Program-made: the position numbers and the translations under genes
Part shown: piece after piece, positions 28,000-39,000 of the stretch
Numbering within the stretch: position 1 is the first letter of the stretch
How the letters are laid out: each line of letters begins with the position of its first letter
The notes under the pieces: model-generated
The model's database searches: none
Seen by the model: the letters and a program-made list of their open reading frames with translations, nothing else
What the model was told of the DNA's origin: nothing
Assembly (NCBI GenBank): GCA_003278845.1
Contig: QCCX01000003.1
Span: 62,001 to 126,000, forward strand
Source of the DNA: Prochlorococcus sp. AG-347-O22
GTDB lineage: Bacteria > Cyanobacteriota > Cyanobacteriia > PCC-6307 > Cyanobiaceae
Direction: 5' to 3'
DNA length: 64,000 bases

Positions 28000-29745
28000 T
28001 TAGCTCTTAACAACTCTGGTAGCTAGTTCTCTATCCCAAAGTTGTTTGTATAGTCCACTCACTTCTACTAAATCTTTATGAGTCCCTTCTTGTACTATTT
28101 CTCCTTTATCCATTACTAAAACCCTATCACAAGTAGCTGCAACGGAAAGTTGGTGACTAATCATTATGATTGTTTTACTACTTCTATCACTCATTTCATC
28201 TATTATTCTTGCTGCTGTTTTATTATCTACACTTGCTAAAGCATCATCAAGAACAACAATAGGAGAATCAACAAGCAGTGCTCTTCCTAGTGCAGTTCTT
28301 TGCCTTTGTCCACCACTTAATGTAATACCTCTTTCACCAACAATAGTTTTAAACCTTTGTGGGAAACTATTGATATCATCAATCAATCCAGCTTTTGTAG
28401 CGCTTTCTTTAACTAGATATTTAGAAGCTTTGGGTTCCCCAAAACTTAGGTTTTCTGAGATTGTAGAAGTAAATAAGAATGCTTCTTGAGGAACTATTGA
28501 AATATTTTTTCTAAGATCGCTTAATTTTAAAGTTTTTGCATCAATTTCATCTAAAAATAATTGATTGTCTGGTATTTCAATAGTCCGTCCTAGAGACTTT
28601 GCTAGTGTTGTCTTTCCACAACCTACTGGACCAACAATTGCAATAAGTTCTCCAGGATAAATTTTAAAATTGAGATTATTTAATGCATTAAATTTTGATC
28701 CTGGATACTTTATCGTTAAATTTTTTGCTTCTAAGAATCCTTTAATTTTTCTTTTTAAAAATTTAGTTTCTTCTCTATCTACAATTTTTGGGTTGTTCTG
28801 AAAGATTTCTTCAACACGATCTAAACTTACTTGGCCAAGTTGAAAAGTATTTAAGGTAAAACCTAATAGAGCTGTTGGGAAGACAAGTCTCTCTACGTAA
28901 AGAATTAAAGCTACTAAACCACCTATAGAAATAAATCCACTTTCTAATTGAAAAGTTCCTAATGACAATAAAATCAATAATGAAATTGAGGAAATTCCTT
29001 GTAACAAAGGGAATAGAGTACTCGCAGTTCTTGCAAGTTTTATCGCTGAATTTCGATAGGCATTATTATATATGTTAAATTCTTTTTTCTCAGCATTCTC
29101 TTGGGCATAAATTTTAATTGCGCTTATACCAGATAAATCTTCTTGTATTAGATCACTAAGTTTTGATAATGATTCTTGTTGAGCTTTTCTTTGATTAACC
29201 ATTCTGCCCCCAAATAGACTTACAATTCCAAGGATTAATGGAAAAATCATTAAAGCTGATATTGTTAATGTTTTATTAATCGAAAACATTGAAGGAATAG
29301 TGAATGAATATGCTAAGACAATGTTGCACAAGCTTAAAACTGTAAAGCCTAAAAGTCTTCTTATGTTTTCAACATCGCTTGTAGCTCTACTAATAATGTC
29401 TCCACTACCTTTTTTTTGGATCCATTCTGGATCTTGTATAAGTAAATGGTCAAATAGTTTTTGACGAAGATTTACTTCTACTTTTCTACCTATTCCGAAG
29501 ACAATCTGTCTAGAAAATAATCTTATTAAACCCATACAAGTCGCTAAAAATATTAACCATAAAGATTTAGAAATAACAAAATCCGAAGAGAACCCATTTT
29601 GTAATTGGTCAATTATATTTTTTACCTCTAAGGGTATAACAACACTTAGTATATTTACAATTAAGAGAGCTAAAGCTCCGTATAAAAATTCTTTTTTATA
29701 AGGTCTTAAGTATTTAGATATAACTTTTATTTTTAAATTTTTCAT
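28000..29745 (-). CDS. ABC transporter, fused permease/ATPase (exporter type)
   Basis: N-terminal TM domain; GPVGCGKTT; LSGGQRQR. Confidence 0.93.
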   Translation of the reverse strand: MKNLKIKVISKYLRPYKKEFLYGALALLIVNILSVVIPLEVKNIIDQLQNGFSSDFVISKSLWLIFLATCMGLIRLFSRQIVFGIGRKVEVNLRQKLFDHLLIQDPEWIQKKGSGDIISRATSDVENIRRLLGFTVLSLCNIVLAYSFTIPSMFSINKTLTISALMIFPLILGIVSLFGGRMVNQRKAQQESLSKLSDLIQEDLSGISAIKIYAQENAEKKEFNIYNNAYRNSAIKLARTASTLFPLLQGISSISLLILLSLGTFQLESGFISIGGLVALILYVERLVFPTALLGFTLNTFQLGQVSLDRVEEIFQNNPKIVDREETKFLKRKIKGFLEAKNLTIKYPGSKFNALNNLNFKIYPGELIAIVGPVGCGKTTLAKSLGRTIEIPDNQLFLDEIDAKTLKLSDLRKNISIVPQEAFLFTSTISENLSFGEPKASKYLVKESATKAGLIDDINSFPQRFKTIVGERGITLSGGQRQRTALGRALLVDSPIVVLDDALASVDNKTAARIIDEMSDRSSKTIIMISHQLSVAATCDRVLVMDKGEIVQEGTHKDLVEVSGLYKQLWDRELATRVVKS

Positions 29746-29825
29746 TTTATTTTGCCGATATGATTAAGATAATGTTTCATTTTTGAATATGTGAGCTAAT
29801 TTTATAAATGATTCAGTATTTATTT

Positions 29826-30122
29826 ATGGGTAACGAGCAAACTCATCCATTACATGAAACAGACAAAAACATTATAGATTCCCTTATCACTAAAAAAACA
29901 CAAGATGATCTTGACTATATAAATTTAGCTAGATTAATAAATCGTTATACCAATTTCCCAGGAGAAATTGAAATTAAAAATGATATTGAAAAAATTTTAA
30001 ATTTTTGGAATATCACTAAAAATGAACTTTTTTTAAAAACAAAAATTATTTGGTCAAAAAGCTTCAGGCCTTCTAATACAAATAAAGATTTAGTTGGCTC
30101 AGGTTTTGATACCTCAAATTGA
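29826..30122 (+). CDS. DUF3288-type protein
   Basis: MGNEQTHPLHETDKNIIDSLI; ORF-track start 29808 adds only 6 residues. Confidence 0.65.
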   Translation: MGNEQTHPLHETDKNIIDSLITKKTQDDLDYINLARLINRYTNFPGEIEIKNDIEKILNFWNITKNELFLKTKIIWSKSFRPSNTNKDLVGSGFDTSN

Positions 30123-30155
30123 ATTTTATCTGCAAAATTTTTCTTCCATAAATAA

Positions 30156-31190
30156 ATGTACTCTAATCTATCAAACTCTGAAATCCTAAATAATTTGTTG
30201 GAGGGAAGTGATCTTGATGAATTAACTTCTAGATCTTTAATGCAAAGATGGCTTAATGATGAAATTTCAGATGTTGAAACAGGAGCTTTCTTGAGTGCTT
30301 TGAGAGCAAAGAGTTCTACAGGTGTCGAACTAAGTTCTATGGCTGAGGAACTCTTAAATGTTTGCGAATTGCCAGTAGCAAGACCAAATTTGTATTTGGT
30401 AGACACTTGTGGAACGGGTGGTGATGGAGCTAATACATTCAATATTTCAACTGCAGTTGCATTTGTAGCTGCATCTTGTGGGGTAAATATTGCAAAACAC
30501 GGAAATAAAAGTGCGAGTGGAAAAGTTGGCTCTGCAGATGTTTTGTTGAATCTTGGTTTGAATTTAAATTGTTCATCAGAAAAAGTAATCAAAGCAGTAG
30601 GTGAAATTGGAATAACTTTTTTGTTCGCACCTGTTTGGCATAAATCTTTAATAAAACTTGCTCCATTAAGAAAGACCCTTGGGATAAGAACAGTATTTAA
30701 TCAACTGGGACCATTGGTAAATCCTTTAAGACCTAATGCTCAAGTTTTGGGTGTTGCTTCAGAGGATCTTTTAAAACCTATGGGAAGTGCGCTTTTAAAA
30801 ATGGGTATGAATAGAGCAGTAGTAGTTCATGGGTTTGGTGGCCTTGATGAAGCTTCACTTCAAGGAGAAAATAAATTAGTATTTGTTGATAATGGTGAAT
30901 TACGGTTTTCAGAAGTAAATATTTCAGATTTTAACCATGAAAATATATCTAACGATAAGCTTGTGGTTTCTGATTCCGATTCTAACGAGGAAATATTAAA
31001 GTCTGTCTTAAATGGTTCTGGTCAAAAATCTCATATTGATGTGGTTGCTTTGAACTCTGCTTTAGTGCTTTGGGTAGCAGGAATTGAGGATGATTTAAAA
31101 GAGGGATTTAATAAAGCTTTATTTTCTATAAAACAAGGAGATCCTTGGAAGAAGTTTTTACTTTTAAAAAATTATTTATCCGCAAATTAG
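30156..31190 (+). CDS. trpD: Anthranilate phosphoribosyltransferase
   Basis: [34 protein letters not shown]. Confidence 0.97.
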   Translation: MYSNLSNSEILNNLLEGSDLDELTSRSLMQRWLNDEISDVETGAFLSALRAKSSTGVELSSMAEELLNVCELPVARPNLYLVDTCGTGGDGANTFNISTAVAFVAASCGVNIAKHGNKSASGKVGSADVLLNLGLNLNCSSEKVIKAVGEIGITFLFAPVWHKSLIKLAPLRKTLGIRTVFNQLGPLVNPLRPNAQVLGVASEDLLKPMGSALLKMGMNRAVVVHGFGGLDEASLQGENKLVFVDNGELRFSEVNISDFNHENISNDKLVVSDSDSNEEILKSVLNGSGQKSHIDVVALNSALVLWVAGIEDDLKEGFNKALFSIKQGDPWKKFLLLKNYLSAN

Positions 31191-31204
31191 TTAATTTCAA
31201 ATTG

Positions 31205-32344
31205 ATGCTTAATCCATATAAGAAAAACGCTAAATTAGTTTTAAGTAACGGAATTGTTTTCCCAGGTTTCTTTTTTGGTGCTTCTGGTACAGCCGTTGGT
31301 GAAATTGTTTTTAATACGGGAATGACCGGATATCAAGAAGTTATTACTGATCCAAGTTATTATGGACAGTTATTAACATTTACTTATCCAGAGATTGGAA
31401 ATACTGGTATTAATTTTGAAGATTCAGAATCTAATACTAATGTTAAAGGTATAATTGTTAGAAATTTTTCATCGAATAGCAGCAATTGGAGATCACAAAA
31501 GAATTTTAATCAATGGTTAGTTGAGAAAAATATAATAGGTCTACATGGAATTGATACGAGAGCTCTTGTTAAAATTTTAAGGTCTAGTGGCGCGATGAAT
31601 GGAGTTATTACATCTCTAGATAAAACTGATGAAAGTTGTTTAAAGATAATTTGTAATACTCCAAAGATGGAGGGATTAAATTTATCAAAAGTTGTTTCGA
31701 CAAAGGAACAGTATTTATGGAAAAGTCATACGCAAACAATTTTTGATCTAAGGAAAAGATATGACGAATCTTCTAAAAAATTAAAAATAGTAGCAATTGA
31801 TTTTGGAATTAAAAATTCAATTCTTAATAGATTTGTATCCCATGGTTGTGAAGTTTTGGTTTTACCTTCTCGATCTTCTCTAAATGATGTTCTGTCTAAC
31901 AAGCCGGATGGCGTATTTTTCTCAAATGGTCCTGGTGACCCTTCATCTGTTTCTGAAGGTATAGACTTAGCAAAATCTCTTATTGAATATGGAGAGATAC
32001 CTATGTTTGGTATTTGCCTTGGCCATCAAATATTTGGATTGGCATTAGGAGGTTCAACTTATAAATTACCTTTTGGACATCGTGGTTTAAATCATCCTTG
32101 TGGTGAAAATAATAAAATTGAGATAACTAGTCAGAATCATGGTTTTGCAATTGATCCCAATTCTCTCTCAAAGGACATAGTTAGAATTACCCATTATAAC
32201 CTTAACGATAATACTGTGGCTGGCCTAGAGGTTTATAATAAGCCTATATTTAGTGTGCAATATCATCCAGAAGCAGGACCTGGACCACATGATTCAGATT
32301 ATTTATTTAAAAAATTTGTTTCTCTAATGTTAGAAAGATGTTGA
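31205..32344 (+). CDS. carA: Carbamoyl-phosphate synthase small subunit
   Basis: GMTGYQEVITDPSY; FGICLGHQIFGLA; start moved to ATG 31205 (the 31145 start overlaps trpD). Confidence 0.96.
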   Translation: MLNPYKKNAKLVLSNGIVFPGFFFGASGTAVGEIVFNTGMTGYQEVITDPSYYGQLLTFTYPEIGNTGINFEDSESNTNVKGIIVRNFSSNSSNWRSQKNFNQWLVEKNIIGLHGIDTRALVKILRSSGAMNGVITSLDKTDESCLKIICNTPKMEGLNLSKVVSTKEQYLWKSHTQTIFDLRKRYDESSKKLKIVAIDFGIKNSILNRFVSHGCEVLVLPSRSSLNDVLSNKPDGVFFSNGPGDPSSVSEGIDLAKSLIEYGEIPMFGICLGHQIFGLALGGSTYKLPFGHRGLNHPCGENNKIEITSQNHGFAIDPNSLSKDIVRITHYNLNDNTVAGLEVYNKPIFSVQYHPEAGPGPHDSDYLFKKFVSLMLERC

Positions 32345-32405
32345 CATATTGTTTTCATTTGATTTGATAATTACATTTGATATATTAATTTTTGGGAGGT
32401 ATTAA

Positions 32406-32771
32406 ATCATAGAAGATTTCCAGAAGTTAACCGTTTCTTTAAGAGGAAACCTTGAGGTTAAAACGAACATAATGGTTTTTACTTTTAAAGGCCAACTAGA
32501 TGCTTTCTCAGAAAAACAATTTAAGACTTTTGTTACTAATAATTTAAAAAATGACCTTCCATTCGTTATTGATCTTACCAAAATAGATTTTTTAGATTCA
32601 TCGGGTCTTGGAGCACTTGTTCAAACTTCAAAAGAATGCAAAAAGTCGAAACTTGGTTTTTCTGTCGTTGGCAATTCGAGAGTGGCCCAAACAATTAAAC
32701 TTGTTCGTCTAGGGGATTTTCTTAACTTGAAGTCAAGCCTTGAAGATGCATTAAATTATTTAAAAAATTGA
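32406..32771 (+). CDS. STAS-domain anti-sigma factor antagonist; probable non-AUG start
   Basis: STAS motif DLTKIDFLDSSGLGALV; ORF-track ATG at 32472, but the in-frame region back to 32406 carries IIEDFQKLTVSLRGNLEVKTN and GGGAGG SD at 32394-32399. Confidence 0.75.
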   Translation: MIEDFQKLTVSLRGNLEVKTNIMVFTFKGQLDAFSEKQFKTFVTNNLKNDLPFVIDLTKIDFLDSSGLGALVQTSKECKKSKLGFSVVGNSRVAQTIKLVRLGDFLNLKSSLEDALNYLKN

Positions 32772-33166
32772 ATTATTGGATTCAAAACTTGGTTCCATAT
32801 GGTTCCCCCGAGGATATAGGTGTTATTCAACTTGCATGGCTTGGAGATTCGGTATGGGAGCTCCACCAAAGACTAAGGCATGTTCATTTCCCTCTAAAAT
32901 CAAAAGACCTCCATTTATCTGTAGTAAACGAAGTAAAAGCAAAATCTCAGTCAAAATCTTTAAGTCAAATTGAACATTTGTTAAATTCAAGTGAAATGGA
33001 TTTAATTAGGCGTGCTAGAAATAAAACAAAGAAATATCCAAAAACTGCAGACCCAACCATATATTCTAGAGCAACTGGTTTTGAAACTCTTATTGGCTGG
33101 CTATTTTTAAAAGATCCTCAAAGATTATCAACCCTTTTTGAATATTTAGAATTAAAAATGAATTGA
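32768..33166 (+). CDS. mrnC: Mini-ribonuclease III
   Basis: DIGVIQLAWLGDSVWELHQR; TTG start overlapping the upstream TGA (TTGA). Confidence 0.85.
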   Translation: MNYWIQNLVPYGSPEDIGVIQLAWLGDSVWELHQRLRHVHFPLKSKDLHLSVVNEVKAKSQSKSLSQIEHLLNSSEMDLIRRARNKTKKYPKTADPTIYSRATGFETLIGWLFLKDPQRLSTLFEYLELKMN

Positions 33167-33170
33167 ATCT

Positions 33171-34172
33171 ATGAAAAACTCCTCAAATAAATTTCGCGGA
33201 AAAAATAATAAAGATCATAAAAAAAATTCAGATTTTGGTTATTACTCAAAAAATACAAATCGTTCAGAAAAAAATGATAGATTTTTGAACAATTCCGCTA
33301 AAAATAAGAAAGTTGTAAATTTAAAAAATAATGATGAAAATACTTTTTCATCTTTAAAAAGAAGAAATCCAAGATTTAAATCTAATACTGAGTTTCCTAA
33401 TAAAAATTCTGATATGCATCAAGAGTTTACTAATAAGAAAAATTTTGATGATTGGATATGGGGTAAACATTCGGTTTATGAGGCTCTTAGTAGTGATAGA
33501 GCGATTAATAGGATTTGGTGTACTTCGGAAATTTTTTCTTCAGACAAATTCTATGTTTTGCTCAAGGATCTTAAATCAAAAGGAGTTCTTATTGAAGAAG
33601 TTTCTTGGAACAGGCTTTCGCAATTGACATATGGCGCTGCACATCAAGGTGTTGCATTGCAGTTAGCATGCTCTAAAACAATATCTCTAGAACAATTAAT
33701 CGATTTTTCTAAACACAATTGTCCAAATCCTATTTTAGTCGCATTAGACGGTATAACTGATCCTCATAATGTTGGTGCGATTATAAGATCAGCGGAAGCA
33801 TTTGATTGCAAGGGATTAATCATTCCTCAGAGAAGGTCTGCAGGATTGACTGGTACAGTCGCCAAGGTAGCTGCAGGAGCCTTAGAACACCTCCACGTAA
33901 GTAGAGTTGTTAACCTAAATAGAGCACTTGAGGAACTAAAGAAAAATGGTTTTCTTGTTGCTGGCTTATCTGGAGATGGTCGTATATCTATCTCGAATTT
34001 TCAAGAAAAAGCACCTTTGGTGGTTGTAGTTGGCTCTGAAGATAGAGGTATTTCTTTACTTACTCAAAAAAAATGCGATTTTATATTAAGTATTTCTCTT
34101 AAAGGTAAGACTTCAAGTTTAAATGCCTCTGTGGCGGCTGCCATATCCCTATTTCACTTGACAAGTAAATAA
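33171..34172 (+). CDS. rlmB: TrmH/SpoU-family rRNA 2'-O-methyltransferase (RlmB-like)
   Basis: ALDGITDPHNVGAIIRSAEAF; VVVGSEDRGIS; LNASVAAAISLF. Confidence 0.88.
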   Translation: MKNSSNKFRGKNNKDHKKNSDFGYYSKNTNRSEKNDRFLNNSAKNKKVVNLKNNDENTFSSLKRRNPRFKSNTEFPNKNSDMHQEFTNKKNFDDWIWGKHSVYEALSSDRAINRIWCTSEIFSSDKFYVLLKDLKSKGVLIEEVSWNRLSQLTYGAAHQGVALQLACSKTISLEQLIDFSKHNCPNPILVALDGITDPHNVGAIIRSAEAFDCKGLIIPQRRSAGLTGTVAKVAAGALEHLHVSRVVNLNRALEELKKNGFLVAGLSGDGRISISNFQEKAPLVVVVGSEDRGISLLTQKKCDFILSISLKGKTSSLNASVAAAISLFHLTSK

Positions 34173-34319
34173 TTTTTATTGTTTCTAATCACATTTTTTA
34201 AAGACCACTAAAATGTTGTTGTTTCAATACATTTATGTGATTAATAAAAATTTATTGAATTTTCACTACAAAATTGTATAGAATTTAACAAGAATTGATG
34301 GTCTTACAGGCCAATTAAA

Positions 34320-34535
34320 TTGATTAGAAACTTTGGAAACAAACTCGGTTTAGCTTGGTGGGCTAAAATTGAGACAGATCAACCTAGTGGTACCTACTGG
34401 TTCGGACCATTTATTACTAAACGTAGTTTAAAAGAAAATATGTCTTCTTTTATTAAAGATCTTTCTGATGAAGGGTCTAAAAATATTAAACACAGCTTAG
34501 TGCGTTGCAAAAAAGAAGAACCATTAACTGTTTGA
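34320..34535 (+). CDS. DUF1816-type protein
   Basis: LGLAWWAKIETDQPSGTYWFGPFITK; TTG start. Confidence 0.7.
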   Translation: MIRNFGNKLGLAWWAKIETDQPSGTYWFGPFITKRSLKENMSSFIKDLSDEGSKNIKHSLVRCKKEEPLTV

Positions 34536-34564
34536 TAACTTTGAATTTAAGAGATAAATAAGAT

Positions 34565-36013
34565 ATGAATTTTAATTCTTTAAGAAAAGAAATTACCAGT
34601 GATAATGTTTCTGTTAAGGAATTAGTGAATGATATCTTTGCAAAAATCGATCAAAAAGATCCTGAAATCAACTCATATATTTGTACTACAAAAAATAATG
34701 CTATTGAGCAAGCAGAGAAGATTGATAAATTAATTCAAAATAAAGAAAAACTACCTCCTCTCGCGGGGATCCCAATAGCAATAAAGGATAATATTTGCAC
34801 CAAAGGAGTTGCAACAACTTGTGCAAGTAAAATGCTTAAAAGCTTTGTCGCTCCTTATGAATCCACCGCTTCGAGTAAATTATGGTCTTCAGGGGGAATT
34901 TGTTTAGGTAAAACAAATTTAGACGAATTTGCAATGGGTAGTTCAACGGAAACTTCTGTATTTGGAGTCACTTCAAATCCTTGGGATATTAATAGAGTCC
35001 CTGGAGGCAGTTCAGGCGGAAGTGCGGCTTCAGTTGCCGCTGGATTTTGTGCAGCGGCTATAGGTTCTGATACAGGAGGATCAATAAGGCAACCAGCTTC
35101 TTTTTGTGGCGTCGTAGGTCTTAAACCTACTTATGGCAGAGTTAGCAGATGGGGACTTGTAGCATTTGCTAGCTCTCTTGATCAAATTGGCCCAATTACT
35201 AATACCGTCTCAGATGCGGCCGAAATTCTTTATTCAATATCTGGTAAAGACCCCTTTGACTCAACATGTCTTGACAAGCCAGTACCAAATTATTTGACTG
35301 ACTTAAATAAATCTATAAAGGGTTTAAAAATTGGAATCATTAAAGAATGTTTTGAACACCCAGGGCTTAATCCAGAAGTTAAGGATTCTGTTCTTTCTGG
35401 AGTTGATAGATTCCAAGCTTTAGGAGCTGAAATTATCGAAGTTGAATGTCCTAGATTTAACGATGGAATTGCGACATATTATGTCATTGCACCATCTGAA
35501 GCCTCCGCAAATTTAGCTAGATATGATGGAGTTAAATATGGCTACAGATCGAATGAAGGTTTAAATCTTATAGACATGACCTCAAAAAGTAGAGCTGAAG
35601 GTTTTGGAGATGAAGTACAAAGAAGAATTTTGATAGGTACTTATGCTTTGTCAGCTGGATACAGTGATGCCTACTACAAGAAGGCACAAAAAGTTAGGAC
35701 ACTTATAAGAAAAGATTTTGATTATGCTTTTAAGAAAGTGGATGTTTTATTAACTCCAACTTGCCCAACCACTGCTTTTTTAAAGGGAGATTTTGTCAAT
35801 GATCCACTTTCAATGTATTTGTCTGATTTATTAACTGTTCCTGCTAATTTAGCAGGCCTCCCTGCAATCAGTATCCCTTGTGGTTTTGATAATAAAGGAT
35901 TACCTATAGGAATGCAATTAATAGGCAATGTATTGGAAGAAGATAGAATATTGAATGCCGCAAATATCTTTGAAATTGATGCTCAGGTAATTAAGAACAG
36001 GCCTTTATTTTAA
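34565..36013 (+). CDS. gatA: Glutamyl-tRNA(Gln) amidotransferase subunit A
   Basis: Amidase signature [45 protein letters not shown]. Confidence 0.97.
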   Translation: MNFNSLRKEITSDNVSVKELVNDIFAKIDQKDPEINSYICTTKNNAIEQAEKIDKLIQNKEKLPPLAGIPIAIKDNICTKGVATTCASKMLKSFVAPYESTASSKLWSSGGICLGKTNLDEFAMGSSTETSVFGVTSNPWDINRVPGGSSGGSAASVAAGFCAAAIGSDTGGSIRQPASFCGVVGLKPTYGRVSRWGLVAFASSLDQIGPITNTVSDAAEILYSISGKDPFDSTCLDKPVPNYLTDLNKSIKGLKIGIIKECFEHPGLNPEVKDSVLSGVDRFQALGAEIIEVECPRFNDGIATYYVIAPSEASANLARYDGVKYGYRSNEGLNLIDMTSKSRAEGFGDEVQRRILIGTYALSAGYSDAYYKKAQKVRTLIRKDFDYAFKKVDVLLTPTCPTTAFLKGDFVNDPLSMYLSDLLTVPANLAGLPAISIPCGFDNKGLPIGMQLIGNVLEEDRILNAANIFEIDAQVIKNRPLF

Positions 36014-36091
36014 ATTTGTATTAATAATTAATTTGTAATCACAAAGTATAGATCTTTTAGAAATTTTCTCTATCTTATATATATAAATTAT

Positions 36092-39000
36092 TTGAATATG
36101 GCTTTCGTTCCGCTTCATAATCATAGTGACTACAGTTTGCTTGATGGTGCCAGTCAAATTTCAAAAATTGTTGATAGAGCTTGTGATCTTGGAATGGAAT
36201 CGATAGCTCTTACTGATCATGGAGTTATGTATGGTGTTCTTGATTTGGTCAAGAAGTGTAAAGAGAAAGGTATAAAACCAATTGTTGGTAACGAAATGTA
36301 TGTGATTAATGGTTCTATTGATGATCCTCAACCTAAAAAAGAAAAAAGATATCATTTGGTGGTGTTAGCAAAAAATCATACTGGATATAAGAATCTAGTG
36401 AAGTTAACAACAATTAGTCACCTAAATGGGATGAGAGGTCGAGGCATTTTTTCTAGACCATGTATTGATAAATCTCTTTTAAGCAAATATAGTGATGGTT
36501 TGATTGTTTCTACAGCTTGTCTTGGTGGAGAGATACCACAGGCTATTTTAAAAGGTAGATTAGACGTAGCAGAAGATATAGCTATTTGGTATAAAAAATT
36601 ATTTGCAGATGACTTTTATCTTGAAATACAAGATCACGGCTCTATTGAGGATAGAATTGTTAACGTTGAATTAATAAAAATTGGGAAGAAGCATCAAATA
36701 AAAGTCATCGCGACCAACGACGCACACTACTTATCAAGTATGGATGTTGAAGCACATGACGCTTTGCTTTGTGTATTAACAGGAAAACTAATAAGTGATG
36801 AAAAAAGATTGAGATATACCGGTACAGAATATATTAAAAGTGAAAGTGAAATGCTTGAACTTTTTAAAGATCATATTGATGATGAATCAATTATTGAGGC
36901 AGTCAACAATACAGTAGAAATTTCTCAGAAAGTTGAAGAATTTGATTTGTTTGGTAATTATAGAATGCCAAAATTCCCTCTTAACGAAGATACAGATTCA
37001 TTTTCTTTCCTTACACAATTATCTAACAAAGGCCTTTTAAAAAGACTTAAAAAAAATGATCTTTCAGAAGTTGATGAGAACTATAAAAAAAGACTATCTT
37101 CCGAATTAAAAATTATTAAAGATATGGGCTTCCCAGATTATTTTTTGGTTGTTTGGGACTACATCAAATTTGCTAGAGATAACTCTATCCCTGTAGGACC
37201 AGGTAGAGGCTCTGCAGCAGGCTCATTAGTAGCTTATGCTCTTCAAATTACAAATATAGATCCTGTTGAGCATGGATTGTTGTTTGAGAGATTTTTAAAT
37301 CCAGCAAGAAAGTCAATGCCAGATATTGACACCGACTTTTGTATTGATAGGAGAAATGAAGTTATAGATTATGTTACTAATCGTTATGGAGAGGATAAAG
37401 TTGCGCAAATAATTACTTTCAATAAGATGACCTCTAAGGCAGTTTTAAAAGATGTTGCAAGGGTTTTAGATATACCATATGGAGAAGCGGACAAATTGGC
37501 TAAGTTAATACCGGTTGTAAGAGGGAAACCTTATAAATTAAATGAAATGATTGACAAGAATTCTCCTAGCCAAGAGTTTAGAGAAAAATATATTAATGAT
37601 AATAGGGTGAAGAAATGGGTTGATTTGGCTTTAAGAATTGAAGGAACTAATAAAACATATGGAGTTCATGCTGCTGGAGTTGTTATAGCATCAGATCCTC
37701 TTGATGAACTTGTACCTCTTCAAAGAAATAATGAAGGGCAAATAATAACCCAATATTCTATGGACGATATCGAATCACTTGGATTATTGAAAATGGATTT
37801 CTTGGGTCTTAAGAATCTGACCATGATTGAAAAAACAGTTTCTCTAATTAATCAATCTACTGGAAGGAAAATAAACATTGATGAGTTACCACAAAATGAT
37901 GGTAAAACCTTTGACCTTATCGGGAGAGGAGATCTTGAAGGTATTTTTCAACTTGAATCTTCCGGTATGAAACAGGTCGTTAGGGATTTCAAACCTAGCT
38001 CTCTAGAGGATATTTCGTCCATATTGGCTCTATATAGACCTGGTCCTCTTGATGCCGGCCTTATACCTAAATTCATAAATAGAAAAAATGGGAACGAAAA
38101 GGTTGATTTCCCTCATCCTTTTATTAAGTCAATCCTCACTGAAACCTATGGAATTATGGTTTACCAAGAACAAATCATGAAAATTGCTCAAGACCTAGCC
38201 GGCTATTCTCTGGGTGATGCTGATTTACTCCGAAGAGCAATGGGGAAAAAGAAAGTTTCTGAAATGGTAAAGCATAGAAATATTTTTGTAGACGGTTCCA
38301 TGAAGAAAGGTGTAAATGAAAAATTAGCTAATGATCTTTTTGATCAAATGGTTTTATTCGCAGAATATTGTTTTAACAAAAGCCACTCAACTGCTTATGG
38401 TGCCGTAACTTATCAAACTGCATTTTTGAAAGCACATTTTCCTGTTGCATATATGGCAGCCCTTTTAAGCGTTAATTCTGGCTCTAGCGACAAGATGCAA
38501 AGATATATTTCTAATTGTTATTCCATGGGAATAGATGTTATTTCACCGAGCATTAATTTTTCTGGTGTTGATTTCACTATTAAGAATAATCAGATTTTAT
38601 TCGGGTTATCTGCAATTAAGAATTTAGGAGATTCTGCAATAAGAAATATAATTGAAAACCGAAATAGTTTTGGAACCTTTAATTCATTATCAGATTTGTG
38701 TGACCGTTTGCCTTCTAATGTTCTTAACAAAAGAAGTCTTGAATCTCTAATTCATTGTGGAGCATTAGATGAGTTTTCAAATGATAATAATAGAGCTCAG
38801 TTATTGTCAGATCTTGAACATGTTATTGAGTGGGCCTCTTCAAGAAATCGTGATAGATTATCAGGGCAAGGAAATCTATTTGACTCTAAAGAAGAATTTT
38901 CTAATGTTGCTTTTTCAGATTCACAATTAGCTAAGGTTGACGATTATTCACTTATAGAGAAATTAAAGTTAGAAAAGCAGCTTTTAGGCTTTTACTTATC

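Noticed and set aside
29945-30592. 215-aa minus-strand ORF antisense to trpD
   Set aside because: Lies on the opposite strand of the DUF3288 and trpD genes, both of which have clear protein-family signatures; composition looks like a complement-strand artefact.
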